Assembly: GCA_050944355.1 (NCBI GenBank)
Contig: JBMNQX010000005.1
Location: 62,001 to 126,000, forward strand
Length of the DNA stretch: 64,000 bases
Reading direction: 5' to 3'
Source: UBA4285 sp050944355
GTDB taxonomy: Bacteria; Bacillota; Clostridia; Lachnospirales; Lachnospiraceae
A model generated the notes under the pieces. It searched no databases. It was not told the origin of the DNA and saw only the letters and a list, made by a program, of their open reading frames with translations. Below, piece after piece: positions 33,093-41,897 of this stretch (the stretch's first letter is position 1; every line of letters starts with the position of its first letter). The translations under genes were made by a program, and so were the position numbers.

Positions 33093-34181
33093 TCAGGCCG
33101 TTTTGGTTCCGGCCAGTTCGTGAATAACCTTTCTGAATTTCTCCGCAATCTTATCCCGGTCAAAGTCTTTCAGGCGCTCGCGCCCATTTGTCACGAGAGC
33201 CTCTCTCAGCTTCGGGTCGGAAACAACCCGGTTCATGGCGCCTGCGACGAGCAGCGGATCCTTGTCTTTCAGAAGAAGGCCGCCGTAACTCAGGGTCTCA
33301 CCGACCGCGGAGCTGTCGTAGGCAATGATCGGAAGATCAAAGAACATCGCCTCTACCAGTGGAACGCAGAATCCCTCGTGTTCGGACAGGCACAGGAATA
33401 CGTCCGCACACCGGTACCAGGCGAGAAGATCAGAAAACGCGACATGACCGGTAAACAGAACGTCTTCCTCTGTCAGACCGAGGCTCTGTCTGTAAGCTGC
33501 CAGGTCCCTGTAATACGGATCTTCCTGTCCGTACCCGCCGGCAATCACAAGGCGAGAATTGGAATTGTAATTTTTCTTGTAATAGTAAAACGCCTCGATC
33601 AGATCGCCCTGTTTTTTGTTGGGCGCCACGCGGCCCGTGAACAGAAAAGTCGTCTTCTTTCCTTTTTCCGCCACGATGGACGGCGTCGGCGTCTGTCTGT
33701 AGTCGTCAAACGGAATCAGAATCGGAACGACGTCGATCGGGCACGTAAAGCCAAGTTTCCGCAGATCCTGTGCGTCGAACTCGGAAATCGCGATGGCGTG
33801 TTCCGTCACATCCGCCAGACCGGCGGCTTCCCTCAGGCCCTGGCGGCACAGATCGGCGCTGTTCTTGTCATATTTTTCAAAAAATTTCGCCGGTGTGATG
33901 TTGTGAAAAATCACGACTTTCCGGCATGGGAGTTCTTTGAAAAACTGATTCACAGGGCCGCCGATGGCGAGATGATACAGCATGATATCGTCCGGCGACA
34001 ACTTCGGCATGTCGTGTTCCGTGTTCTGCGCAATGCTTCTGGGTATATTGTCGCGGATCACGGGGGAATAAATCATGCTGTCCGCATATCCCATGTCCCG
34101 CAGCACGGTTTCCAGAGCAACAGCGTCATTGCTGACGGCGTCACCCTTTGAAATGGCCGGCGTAAGCTGGTAGATGTGCAT
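33093..34181 (-). CDS. GT4-family glycosyltransferase (third of three related genes)
   Basis: 362 residues, GT-B fold. It starts MHIYQLTPAISKGDAVSNDA and carries TTFLFTGRVAPNKKQGDLIE and SEHEGFCVPLVEAMFFDLP with the EX7E glutamates. It is by eye the closest paralogue of the gene at 31963-33066, with a 26-base gap between them. The ATG at 34181 has a GGTGAAGG-like site. It is probably a nucleotide-sugar-dependent transferase building the surface glycan; sugar specificity is unknown. Confidence 0.87.
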   Translation of the reverse strand: MHIYQLTPAISKGDAVSNDAVALETVLRDMGYADSMIYSPVIRDNIPRSIAQNTEHDMPKLSPDDIMLYHLAIGGPVNQFFKELPCRKVVIFHNITPAKFFEKYDKNSADLCRQGLREAAGLADVTEHAIAISEFDAQDLRKLGFTCPIDVVPILIPFDDYRQTPTPSIVAEKGKKTTFLFTGRVAPNKKQGDLIEAFYYYKKNYNSNSRLVIAGGYGQEDPYYRDLAAYRQSLGLTEEDVLFTGHVAFSDLLAWYRCADVFLCLSEHEGFCVPLVEAMFFDLPIIAYDSSAVGETLSYGGLLLKDKDPLLVAGAMNRVVSDPKLREALVTNGRERLKDFDRDKIAEKFRKVIHELAGTKTA

Positions 34182-34201
34182 ACCTTCACCCGCTTTCCGC
34201 G

Positions 34202-34645
34202 TCAGTTTTTCTCATCCAGCTGCTCTCTGAGGCGCTTCACTTCCTCCTGCAGCTCGGTAATCTGCTTGCGCATGTCTGCCGTCTCAGAGTTGCGAAGATC
34301 GACATAGCTGACAAACTGATCCATCATTTTCACGGATGAAGAGTTGAAGTTGCTCTGGTCCATCAGAACCGGATCCATCAGCCAGTAAGAGCAGTGGCGG
34401 ATGCAGCGCTTGAAAAAGCGCTTTATGCGGCCGCCCGTCAGCGGTTTCCAGGATGTGAGCTGCCACTGGCGGGACGCGTCAGAGAGGATCTCCAGCGCCG
34501 TCTTTTCGTCAAATCCGTATCGGGTGAGACCGGTCGCCCCCGCGGAAAAATCCTCGAAGCTCAGCTGGTCTTTCGTGTACCCCTTTTTCTGAATGTCCTC
34601 GCGGATTTCATTCATGATTTCTTCGACATTTACTGTTGCTGCCAT
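34202..34645 (-). CDS. Small coiled-coil protein in the polysaccharide locus
   Basis: 147 residues; no family recognised. The N-terminus is helical and acidic (VNVEEIMNEIREDIQKKGY). The middle has a short basic stretch (GGRIKRFFKRCIRHCSYWL), and the C-terminus is a predicted coiled coil (DMRKQITELQEEVKRLREQLDEKN). There is no signal peptide or clear membrane helix. Its place directly upstream of three glycosyltransferases suggests a scaffold or chain-length helper, as small coiled-coil proteins often accompany such loci. That role is inference from context only. Confidence 0.65.
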   Translation of the reverse strand: MAATVNVEEIMNEIREDIQKKGYTKDQLSFEDFSAGATGLTRYGFDEKTALEILSDASRQWQLTSWKPLTGGRIKRFFKRCIRHCSYWLMDPVLMDQSNFNSSSVKMMDQFVSYVDLRNSETADMRKQITELQEEVKRLREQLDEKN

Positions 34646-34683
34646 ATCAGCACCTTATGCCTTTCTGCCTAAACTTTCTTCTC

Positions 34684-35913
34684 TCATATTTTTCTGCGCA
34701 GATAATCCGGGAGGCCGTCCTTTTCCGGGATGTCCGGGTCTCCCTCTATCAGCGGCCGCAGATACTGAATCATTTCCTCCGTCACGCCGGTCTCATCCGG
34801 CGTGATCCAGGAGAGCGGAACCGTCTTCACGCGGTCCGCCACATCATGGACATCCACGGAGCCATACTCTACGGTATACGGCTCATCGCTTGTGCGCTTC
34901 AGCGACGCCATCACGCCGCTCTCGCCCGCCTCTGCCAGACTCACGGCCTGAGCACCCAGCTGCCGGCTCTCCTTTAAGTCCGTGCCGCTCGCGCAGTGTC
35001 CGGCCGCTCTCTGAGTGACGTTCAGCTCGACGCAGCGGACTTTGCATCCGATTCTCGTGGCGACCTGGTCGCGCAGATACCTTCCGGTTCCGGCAAGTGC
35101 CGTATGCCCGAACTTATCGACCTTGCTTCTGTCCGCCAGGAGGTATTCGCCGTTGACGTCCTTCAGGCCTTCCGAGACACAGGCCACAACATGGTGATAC
35201 CGGAAAAGATTTGTCTTTACCTTTCGCAGAAAATCCTCCGTGTCAAATCCGAGCTCCGGGAGATAAATCAGGTGCGGAGCGGCGCTTCCGTCCATCCGGG
35301 CGAGCGCCGACGCGGCGGTCAGCCATCCGGCGTCGCGCCCCATGATCTCGACGATGACAACCGAATCGTTCAGATAAATGTCCGTGTCCAGTGCGATTTC
35401 ACGGACCTCTGTCGCCACAAACCGGGCAGCCGAACCAAAGCCCGGGGTGTGGTCGATTCCCATCAGATCATTGTCGATTGTCTTCGGAACTCCGACGATC
35501 TTCAGATTCTTCCCGTTTGCCTCGGCGTAATCACTGAGCATCTGCACGGTATCCATCGAATCATTGCCGCCTATGTAAAAGAAGGCATCGATGTTCAGCT
35601 TGTCGACAATATCAAAGAACACTTCATAGTCCGAAGGGTCATCTTCATAATTTTTCATGCGGTACCGGCATGACCCGAGATACATGGCCGGTGTCACTGC
35701 CAGTCTTGAGAGGAGATCTTTGTCCGGCTTTCCGTCTGGACAGAACGTGGCTTTCAAATCCACGATGTGTTCTTCCAGAACCCCCTGTATTCCGTTGCAT
35801 CCGCCGTAAATCTTTCCGTTTGGCCAGAGCTGCGCCGCTTTTTCGATCACCCCGGCGAGACTGGCGTTGATGGCGGCTGTTGGTCCGCCCGACTGTGCTG
35901 CCAGAATATTCAT
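34684..35913 (-). CDS. pfp: 6-phosphofructokinase, probably pyrophosphate-dependent
   Basis: 409 residues, longer than the 320-residue ATP enzymes and typical of the PPi-type clade. The phosphate-donor loop is FYIGGNDSMDTVQ (Asp in place of the second Gly of GGDGS) and the catalytic motif is VGVPKTIDNDLMGIDH with the PPi-type lysine. MGRDAGWLTAASALA and YHHVVACVSEG complete the active site. It phosphorylates fructose-6-phosphate using PPi, reversibly. It sits unexpectedly inside the polysaccharide operon, between glf and the coiled-coil gene. Donor specificity is inferred from motifs. Confidence 0.88.
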   Translation of the reverse strand: MNILAAQSGGPTAAINASLAGVIEKAAQLWPNGKIYGGCNGIQGVLEEHIVDLKATFCPDGKPDKDLLSRLAVTPAMYLGSCRYRMKNYEDDPSDYEVFFDIVDKLNIDAFFYIGGNDSMDTVQMLSDYAEANGKNLKIVGVPKTIDNDLMGIDHTPGFGSAARFVATEVREIALDTDIYLNDSVVIVEIMGRDAGWLTAASALARMDGSAAPHLIYLPELGFDTEDFLRKVKTNLFRYHHVVACVSEGLKDVNGEYLLADRSKVDKFGHTALAGTGRYLRDQVATRIGCKVRCVELNVTQRAAGHCASGTDLKESRQLGAQAVSLAEAGESGVMASLKRTSDEPYTVEYGSVDVHDVADRVKTVPLSWITPDETGVTEEMIQYLRPLIEGDPDIPEKDGLPDYLRRKI

Positions 35914-35929
35914 ATCTGTTTTCCGCCGA

Positions 35930-37030
35930 TCACTTCAGCTCGTCATCACAGAACGCGAGCGCCGCCGCGATGACCTTGTCCATATCGTAATATTTATAAG
36001 CGCCGAGACGGCCGCCGAACCGCACGCGCGGCTCTTTTTCCGCCATTTTTCTGTACTCTTCATACAGTGCGTTGTTGCGGTCGTTGTTCACCGGATAATA
36101 CGGCTCATCGCTCTTCTTCCACTCGCTGGAATACTCGCGGGAAATGATCGTGTGATCCTGTTTGCCGAATTCAAAGTGCTTGTGCTCGATAATCCGTGTG
36201 TACGGGACCTCGCGCGCCGTGTAATTGACGACCGCGTTGCCCTGGAAGTTGTCCGTGTCCAGCTCCTCTGTCTCAAAGCGCACCGAACGGTACTCCAGAA
36301 CACCCAGTTTGTAGTCGTAATACTGATCAATCTGACCCGTGTAGAGGATCCGGTCAGCCATGCCGGAAAGTTCTTCGCGGTTCTTCAGGAAATCGCAGTT
36401 AAGCCGCACATCCGCTCCCGCCAGCAGCTTTTCCACAATCTGCGTGTAGCCGCCGATCGGGATGCCCTGATACCGGTCGTTGAAATAGTTGTTGTCATAG
36501 ACAAACCGAAGCGGAAGTCTGCGGATGATAAATGCCGGGAGCTCTGTGCACGGACGTCCCCACTGCTTCTCGGTGTACCCCTTGATCAGCTTCTCGTAGA
36601 CATCACGCCCGACCAGAGAGAGCGCCTGCTCCTCAAGATTCTTCGGCTCTGTGATGTGGAGATCCTCAATCTGATCGTGAATGATCTTCTTCGCCTCTGC
36701 CGGCGTCGCGATTCCCCACATCTTAGAGAATGTATTCATGTTAAACGGGAGATTGTACAGCTCATCGTGATAGCGGGCAATCGGAGAATTGATGTAATTG
36801 TTGAACTCCGCGAACTGGTTCACATAGTCCCATACCTTTTTGTCCGAAGTGTGGAAGATATGCGCCCCGTAGCGGTGTACCCGAATGCCGTCAACTTCCT
36901 CTGTGTAGATATTTCCGGCGATGTGCGGACGCTTGTCGACGACAAGCACTTTCTTTCCCTTTTTCATCGCCTCATGGGCAAACACCGCCCCGTAAAGTCC
37001 CGCTCCAACTACCAGGTAATCGTACTTCAA
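35930..37030 (-). CDS. glf: UDP-galactopyranose mutase
   Basis: 366 residues, full length. The FAD motif is YDYLVVGAGLYGAVFAHEA; substrate and flavin motifs follow: RYGAHIFHTSDKKVW, YTEKQWGRP and FNDRYQGIPIGGYTQI. The C-terminal RFGGRLGAYKYYDMD closes the FAD site. It interconverts UDP-galactopyranose and UDP-galactofuranose, predicting Galf in the surface glycan. The start is TTG with a perfect AGGAGG six bases upstream. It lies 17 bases upstream of pfp. Confidence 0.96.
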   Translation of the reverse strand: MKYDYLVVGAGLYGAVFAHEAMKKGKKVLVVDKRPHIAGNIYTEEVDGIRVHRYGAHIFHTSDKKVWDYVNQFAEFNNYINSPIARYHDELYNLPFNMNTFSKMWGIATPAEAKKIIHDQIEDLHITEPKNLEEQALSLVGRDVYEKLIKGYTEKQWGRPCTELPAFIIRRLPLRFVYDNNYFNDRYQGIPIGGYTQIVEKLLAGADVRLNCDFLKNREELSGMADRILYTGQIDQYYDYKLGVLEYRSVRFETEELDTDNFQGNAVVNYTAREVPYTRIIEHKHFEFGKQDHTIISREYSSEWKKSDEPYYPVNNDRNNALYEEYRKMAEKEPRVRFGGRLGAYKYYDMDKVIAAALAFCDDELK

Positions 37031-37116
37031 CTGCCGCCTCCTGTGGTTTCTTTCCGCCTCCGCTTTTCCGAAGCCGTTCTAATATTATATTCCCTTACTG
37101 TGACAAATGGCAAGGT

Positions 37117-38964
37117 TCACCGGTCGTCCTCGTCGACAAGCGGAATGAACATATTTTCTTCCAGCTCTTCGTGCGGCAGGAACGGCGCAAGATCCTCGAG
37201 CGGCGGCGAGACGAGCGTGCCGTCCGCCAGGCGCTTTGTCGAAGACTTCGGCTCCCATCTCTGAACCGTATCCGTGAAAATCTCCGTAAACGAAGGCGCC
37301 GGAGCCGCGAGCGCCTCATCGACGACAGCCTTCATCTCCGCGTTTGAATGCGCACAGCGGTAGGTGTAGCCAAACGCCGGAGCCAGTTTGCTGAAATCCG
37401 GGAACGAAAGGTCGCCGGATTCCGGCCCGATGCCGACCCTGCTGTGCTCGGAGAACAGATTGCTCTGGGTGATGCGGATCGAGTGATAACCCTGGTTGTT
37501 GATCAGGAAAATGCGGATCGGAAGGTGATTTGTCAGAATCGTCTGTAATTCCTGCAGATTCATCATGATGCTGCCGTCGCCCTCAAGGCAGACGGTGTCT
37601 TTGCGCCCTGCGCCGATGCAGGCGCCGATGGCCGCCGGAAGGCCATAGCCCATGCTGGCGATCGCCGAGTTGATGACAAACCGGCTTCCCTTCTGGATGT
37701 GATACGCCTGATTGCCGACCACACAGCACGCACCGTTGCTCACGACGCTCAGGCTGTTCTCAGGCAGTCTGCTGCTGACATAATCGACAAATGCGTATAC
37801 ATTTGCCGTCTGTCCGTTTTCCTTCCAATTCTTTTCCTGCACGACCGGATAGCGTTTCTTCCAGATCTGACAGACACCGCGCCAGTTTTCCTGCGGTGAG
37901 AGCACCTTGCCATCCGGAAGAGCCGCGTCGACTTTCGCGAGAAAATCTTTCGCGTCGCCCCAGATCGGCTGCTCCACGTGGATTGTCGGCTTCTTCAGCT
38001 CAGCCGGATCCGCGTCGATCATGATGACCTTCGCCGCGCGGGCCCATGTCTTCCAGTTGTAGCCGACCTGACGGATGGAAATTCTCGTGCCGAGTGCCAG
38101 AATCAGATCCGCATTCTGGATGGCAAAGTTGCCGGGGCGGTCGCCCATGTTGCCGGCGCGCCCGCAGTACAGCGGATTGTCGTCCTCGATCAGATCCACC
38201 GCATTCCAGTATGTCACGACCGGAATGCCCAGCTTCTTCACTACCCTGTGAAAATATTCGTATCCGCCGGAGAGCCGGATGCCGTATCCGGCGTGAAATA
38301 CCGGCCGTTTTGCCGCGGCGATCTGCGCCAGGATATCCTGAATGGTCTCTTCGCTGATGGGCGGTGGAAGGAGTTTTTCGTCCTCCGTCTCGTCGTAACC
38401 TTCAAGCTCATCCGTCTCAATATAGCAGCCCTGGAAATTCACCGGAATATCGATCCAGACAGGCCCCGGGCGGCCGGTCACCGCCAGATGCCATGCCCGC
38501 TCGAGATGATAGCGGATCGTCTTCGGATCTTCGATCATGACCGCATACTTGGTCATCGGTCCGGCGGACTTTACGATGTCATATTCCTGATCGCCCACGG
38601 CCCGAAGCGGCAGACCGTCCGTGAACTGTTCAGCGTAGCGCGCCGTCGTGTCGTAGCGGACCTGTCCGCTGATGACGAACATTGGGATCGAGTCGAGCCA
38701 GCCGCCGACCACTCCGGTCAGCGCGTTTGTGCCGCCGGGGCCGGTCGTCACGCACAGAGCCGCTATCCGATTGTTGATGCGCGCGTAGCTCTCAGCCGCC
38801 ATCGCGCAGGCCTGCTCATGGTGCTGATACGTGACATGCAGACCCGGGTTGTGGCCCAGCGCGTCGTTCAGGTGCATGGCGCCGCCGCCGACCACGCTGA
38901 ATACATCTTTCACACCGTGACTCACAAGAAAATCCGCCACATAATCCGCAAGACGTTGTTTCAT
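37117..38964 (-). CDS. Acetolactate-synthase-like ThDP enzyme in polysaccharide locus (YerE-like candidate)
   Basis: 615 residues, POX/ALS architecture. The pyrimidine domain carries catalytic Glu50 (TYQHHEQACAMAAESYAR), followed by the central domain (VFHAGYGIRLSG). The pyrophosphate domain has the ThDP motif GDGSIMMNLQELQTI ending in LINNQGYHS. Such enzymes transfer a two-carbon unit from pyruvate. In CDP-yersiniose synthesis an ALS homologue, YerE, adds an acetyl branch to a CDP-3,6-dideoxy-4-ketohexose. RfbF/G/H are encoded in this same transcription unit, so that role is my preferred inference. It could also be a different 2-oxoacid lyase. ATG at 38964 has AGGAG about ten bases upstream; the longer reading overlaps dus and is unlikely. 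The 86 bases before glf hold no gene. Confidence 0.8.
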   Translation of the reverse strand: MKQRLADYVADFLVSHGVKDVFSVVGGGAMHLNDALGHNPGLHVTYQHHEQACAMAAESYARINNRIAALCVTTGPGGTNALTGVVGGWLDSIPMFVISGQVRYDTTARYAEQFTDGLPLRAVGDQEYDIVKSAGPMTKYAVMIEDPKTIRYHLERAWHLAVTGRPGPVWIDIPVNFQGCYIETDELEGYDETEDEKLLPPPISEETIQDILAQIAAAKRPVFHAGYGIRLSGGYEYFHRVVKKLGIPVVTYWNAVDLIEDDNPLYCGRAGNMGDRPGNFAIQNADLILALGTRISIRQVGYNWKTWARAAKVIMIDADPAELKKPTIHVEQPIWGDAKDFLAKVDAALPDGKVLSPQENWRGVCQIWKKRYPVVQEKNWKENGQTANVYAFVDYVSSRLPENSLSVVSNGACCVVGNQAYHIQKGSRFVINSAIASMGYGLPAAIGACIGAGRKDTVCLEGDGSIMMNLQELQTILTNHLPIRIFLINNQGYHSIRITQSNLFSEHSRVGIGPESGDLSFPDFSKLAPAFGYTYRCAHSNAEMKAVVDEALAAPAPSFTEIFTDTVQRWEPKSSTKRLADGTLVSPPLEDLAPFLPHEELEENMFIPLVDEDDR

Positions 38965-38996
38965 ATTCGTTGTTCTCCTGTTTTGTTCCGAGCGCG

Positions 38997-39965
38997 TCAG
39001 GAAAGCAGAACCCGAACCGCCGCGCGGTACTCCGGCAGGCGCTTCGCTTTCCGTATGGCTTTCATGTCTTTCTCGTGTCCGGGCAGCGCTGCGCCCATCC
39101 AGCCCCACAATTCTTTCATCCGGTCGACCACGCCGTTTTTGCAGTCAAACGCTTCCAGATAATTCTCAAAGACAAGATCGTGAAACTGACGCAGCTTTGC
39201 GCGGCGGGCGTCCTCGCCCGGATCCTGCCAGATTTCTTTCTTTTCCGCCGCGCGGATTTTCTCCGGGAGCCACGGGTCAGAAAGTGCCCCGCGCCCCAGC
39301 ATCACCGCCTGCAAATCCGGAAACCGCTTCTTGAGCGCCAGAAAATCTTCCGCCGTCCGGATGTCGCCGTTGTAGGCGACGGGATTTCTGCTGTGCGAGA
39401 TGACGTACGCGAACGAGTCCCAGTCCGGCTTTCCGGTATACCCCTGTCTGCCCGTTCTCGGGTGCACGATAATCTGGGCAAAAGGATACCGGTTGAACAC
39501 ATCCATCAGTGCCGGCAACTCTTCGGCGCTGTCGTATCCGATGCGCGTTTTCGCGGAAATCCGGATATCCGCGCCCTCCATTTCCATAAACACGTCTTCC
39601 AGAAAATCATTCAGCGCGTCCGGATCTTTCAGCATCCCGGCGCCGCGCCCCTTGGCCGTCACCGTGGGTGACGGACATCCAAGATTAATGTTGACCTCCC
39701 GGTAGCCGGCATTGGCGAGCTCTCTCCCGACGGACGCAAAAGCGTCCGGATCTTTCGTGAGAAGCTGCACGGCAAAGTTCATTCCCTCATTTGCCGTGAG
39801 GCCGATATCGCGCTTTTCGCGCGCCGAGAAATCGCTCAGGTGCCAGCGGCCGGGAGCCGCAAACGGCGTAAAATACTGATCAAAGTCCTCGAAGCACTGA
39901 TGCCAGGCCTGCCTGTATTCTACATAGGTAAGGCCTTCCATCGGCGCCAGGTAAAGTTTCGTCAA
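38997..39965 (-). CDS. dus: tRNA-dihydrouridine synthase
   Basis: 322 residues. FMN TIM barrel: LYLAPMEGLTYVEYRQ at the N-terminus, catalytic cysteine in NINLGCPSPTVTAKGRGAGML, SAKTRIGYDS, IVHPRTGRQGYTG and VMLGRGALSDPWL. It reduces uridine to dihydrouridine in tRNA using NADPH and FMN. The start is TTG with GGAGG six bases upstream. It lies between the DUF3048 gene (12 bases) and the ThDP enzyme (32 bases), so it appears embedded in the polysaccharide transcript. Confidence 0.93.
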   Translation of the reverse strand: MTKLYLAPMEGLTYVEYRQAWHQCFEDFDQYFTPFAAPGRWHLSDFSAREKRDIGLTANEGMNFAVQLLTKDPDAFASVGRELANAGYREVNINLGCPSPTVTAKGRGAGMLKDPDALNDFLEDVFMEMEGADIRISAKTRIGYDSAEELPALMDVFNRYPFAQIIVHPRTGRQGYTGKPDWDSFAYVISHSRNPVAYNGDIRTAEDFLALKKRFPDLQAVMLGRGALSDPWLPEKIRAAEKKEIWQDPGEDARRAKLRQFHDLVFENYLEAFDCKNGVVDRMKELWGWMGAALPGHEKDMKAIRKAKRLPEYRAAVRVLLS

Positions 39966-39977
39966 AGAATGCCTCCG

Positions 39978-41060
39978 TCAGCTGATCGTCGTTTCCATGT
40001 CGTCCGGCTGAACTTCGATATAGGTGCGGCCGTCAGAAACCGTGATCTCCGTTCCGTCCATGTAGTAATAGTGCGTCTTGGATCTCTGGTCTTCCTTGCT
40101 CCAGGTGATCGGAACGGCCTTTCCGTTTGTGATGAAGTACCCGGTGCCGCTGCCGATGTCGCCGATATTCCAGTAGTAGTTGTCGTCTGTCATCTCGTGG
40201 GTGACTTTTTCGACGATGATATTCTTTGCGGTGAACTGCTCGCCGGTGTAGTAGTCCGTGTTCGCCACGCCATTCACGATGCGGTCGTACTCGCCGCTCT
40301 CGCTGTCATACGTGAACACGGTCCCGTGATCGGCGCCGTACGGGATGGACACGGAACTGCAGTCCTGCGCGTCGTCTCTGCCCGAGAGATCGATGTCTCC
40401 CGTGTCGTAGTTCAGCAGGATGGTGTCCGAAGCGTCGTCCGCGTCAGAGGCGAAGCCTTTCTCCGCCGCGCAGGCCTTGTCCTGTGCGATCGAAGTATAG
40501 GCCGTGTGATCATTGCCGAGGTTCTCCGGATTGTCCCGCCAGAACGGGAAGTCCGTCAGACCGTTGATGTGATCGATGCCGGTCTCATTGCAGGCGTCTT
40601 CCGCATAATGACTCCACCCGTAGTGAACAAAAATGGCGTCCGACTCAAAGCAGAAATCCAGAAAATAATGTCTCGCGCTGCGGATGGTGCCGACCGTCAG
40701 ATCATCGTCCACATTCTTGAAAAACGCCAGCAGACGCGACGTCCGGCCTTCTGTCGGCAGTTCATAGATCAGATAGGCGCGGTTCAGGCCGGTCTGCACC
40801 TTGACAGCTACCGGCGTGTTATTGACCGCCAGAGCATACGGGCGTTCGGTGGAATTGATATCCACGATGTCCACCGTGTCATCCGAAGCGGCCTCTGTCT
40901 GTGTTTCTGCGGCCGTTGTCGTCTGAGCAGTTGTCGTTGTAGTCTGCGCTGTGGAAGCCGCCGTCGTCGTCTCACCTGACGCGCTTCCGCAGGCCGTCAG
41001 GCTCCCCGCCAGAAGCACTATCGCCATCCCGGCCGCTGCCATCCGTTTTAATTTGAGCAT
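39978..41060 (-). CDS. DUF3048-family lipoprotein (YerB-like)
   Basis: 360 residues. A lipoprotein signal (MAIVLLAGSLTACGSA) leads to a Thr-rich linker (about 25-60), then the DUF3048 domain: RPYALAVNNTPVAV, VGTIRSARHYFLDFC and DAIFVHYGWSHYAE, with a C-terminal part ITWSKEDQRSKTHYYYMDGTE. It is exported and membrane-anchored. The family is common in Firmicutes, with cell-envelope roles suspected but unproven. AGGGAGG precedes ATG. Confidence 0.88.
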   Translation of the reverse strand: MLKLKRMAAAGMAIVLLAGSLTACGSASGETTTAASTAQTTTTTAQTTTAAETQTEAASDDTVDIVDINSTERPYALAVNNTPVAVKVQTGLNRAYLIYELPTEGRTSRLLAFFKNVDDDLTVGTIRSARHYFLDFCFESDAIFVHYGWSHYAEDACNETGIDHINGLTDFPFWRDNPENLGNDHTAYTSIAQDKACAAEKGFASDADDASDTILLNYDTGDIDLSGRDDAQDCSSVSIPYGADHGTVFTYDSESGEYDRIVNGVANTDYYTGEQFTAKNIIVEKVTHEMTDDNYYWNIGDIGSGTGYFITNGKAVPITWSKEDQRSKTHYYYMDGTEITVSDGRTYIEVQPDDMETTIS

Positions 41061-41090
41061 TCCCTTTTCCTCCCTGTGAGGCAGTCCGTC

Positions 41091-41897
41091 TCACCGTAAA
41101 ATAGTTATATATGGCATCATCTTCACGGCCAGCCAGCCGATCAGAAGGCCAAATGCCGCACCGCCCAGAATATCCGATGGAAAATGCACATACAGATACA
41201 TCCTGGAAAATGCGATCAGAAACGCGATGACCGCAAAAAGCGGCCACCACGAAAATCCCGTCAGTGCCATGGCCGTGACCGCCGCCACCGAAGCGGACGT
41301 GTGTCCCGACGGAAACGACGGATCCTTCGGCGGCCGGATCAGAAGTTCCAGCTGCTCATACGAATATGGTCTGGCCCGCCCCACGATATTTTTTATGATT
41401 CCGTTGCAGATGATCGCCGAAAGCACCAGCGCCACCAGTACCACCGCACCCGTTTTGCGGAAAGCCGGTATCAGGATCAGCACGATGCCCGTCACGATCC
41501 AGATTGCCCCCACATCGCCCAGATGTGAAAAAATACGCATGACAGTATCCATGACCCGGTTGGCGAACACGTTCTGAATCCCGTTCAGCCACTTGAATTC
41601 CCGGCGGTATGTGTCCTTCAGCGGTTCCGCCGGCGGCGTGTCGCCGGTCTCGACAAAATTCTCCCACGCTTTCGCCACTTCCGCCGCGTTCTTCGCAAAC
41701 TCTCTCGCCGTCTGCCTGTCCACGCCGGGCAGCCGGTTCAGAATCTGCTCCGTCCCCCGCCCGACGCCTTCATGAAAGCTGCCCGGGCGCGTTTTGTCAC
41801 CTGTACCCGTGTCCGGCGCCTTTGCCTCCTGTTCATCAGTCTGCGCCTGTTCTTCACTTTTCATCTGTTCTTTGTTTTTATTTTTCCTGAACAGCAT
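41091..41897 (-). CDS. PAP2-family membrane phosphatase
   Basis: 268 residues. A charged cytoplasmic N-terminus of about 90 residues is followed by about five helices carrying the three phosphatase motifs: KNIVGRARPY, PSFPSGHTSASVA and SRMYLYVHFPSDILGG. It dephosphorylates lipid phosphates, perhaps undecaprenyl-PP recycled from glycan assembly. I chose ATG 41897. Its first 20 bases overlap the end of gtrA, giving tight coupling. Confidence 0.9.
   Translation of the reverse strand: MLFRKNKNKEQMKSEEQAQTDEQEAKAPDTGTGDKTRPGSFHEGVGRGTEQILNRLPGVDRQTAREFAKNAAEVAKAWENFVETGDTPPAEPLKDTYRREFKWLNGIQNVFANRVMDTVMRIFSHLGDVGAIWIVTGIVLILIPAFRKTGAVVLVALVLSAIICNGIIKNIVGRARPYSYEQLELLIRPPKDPSFPSGHTSASVAAVTAMALTGFSWWPLFAVIAFLIAFSRMYLYVHFPSDILGGAAFGLLIGWLAVKMMPYITILR

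Noticed and set aside
37117..39108. A 663-codon reading of the ThDP enzyme
   Set aside because: The extra 48 residues overlap the end of dus and are low-complexity; the ATG at 38964 has AGGAG upstream and matches the family start.
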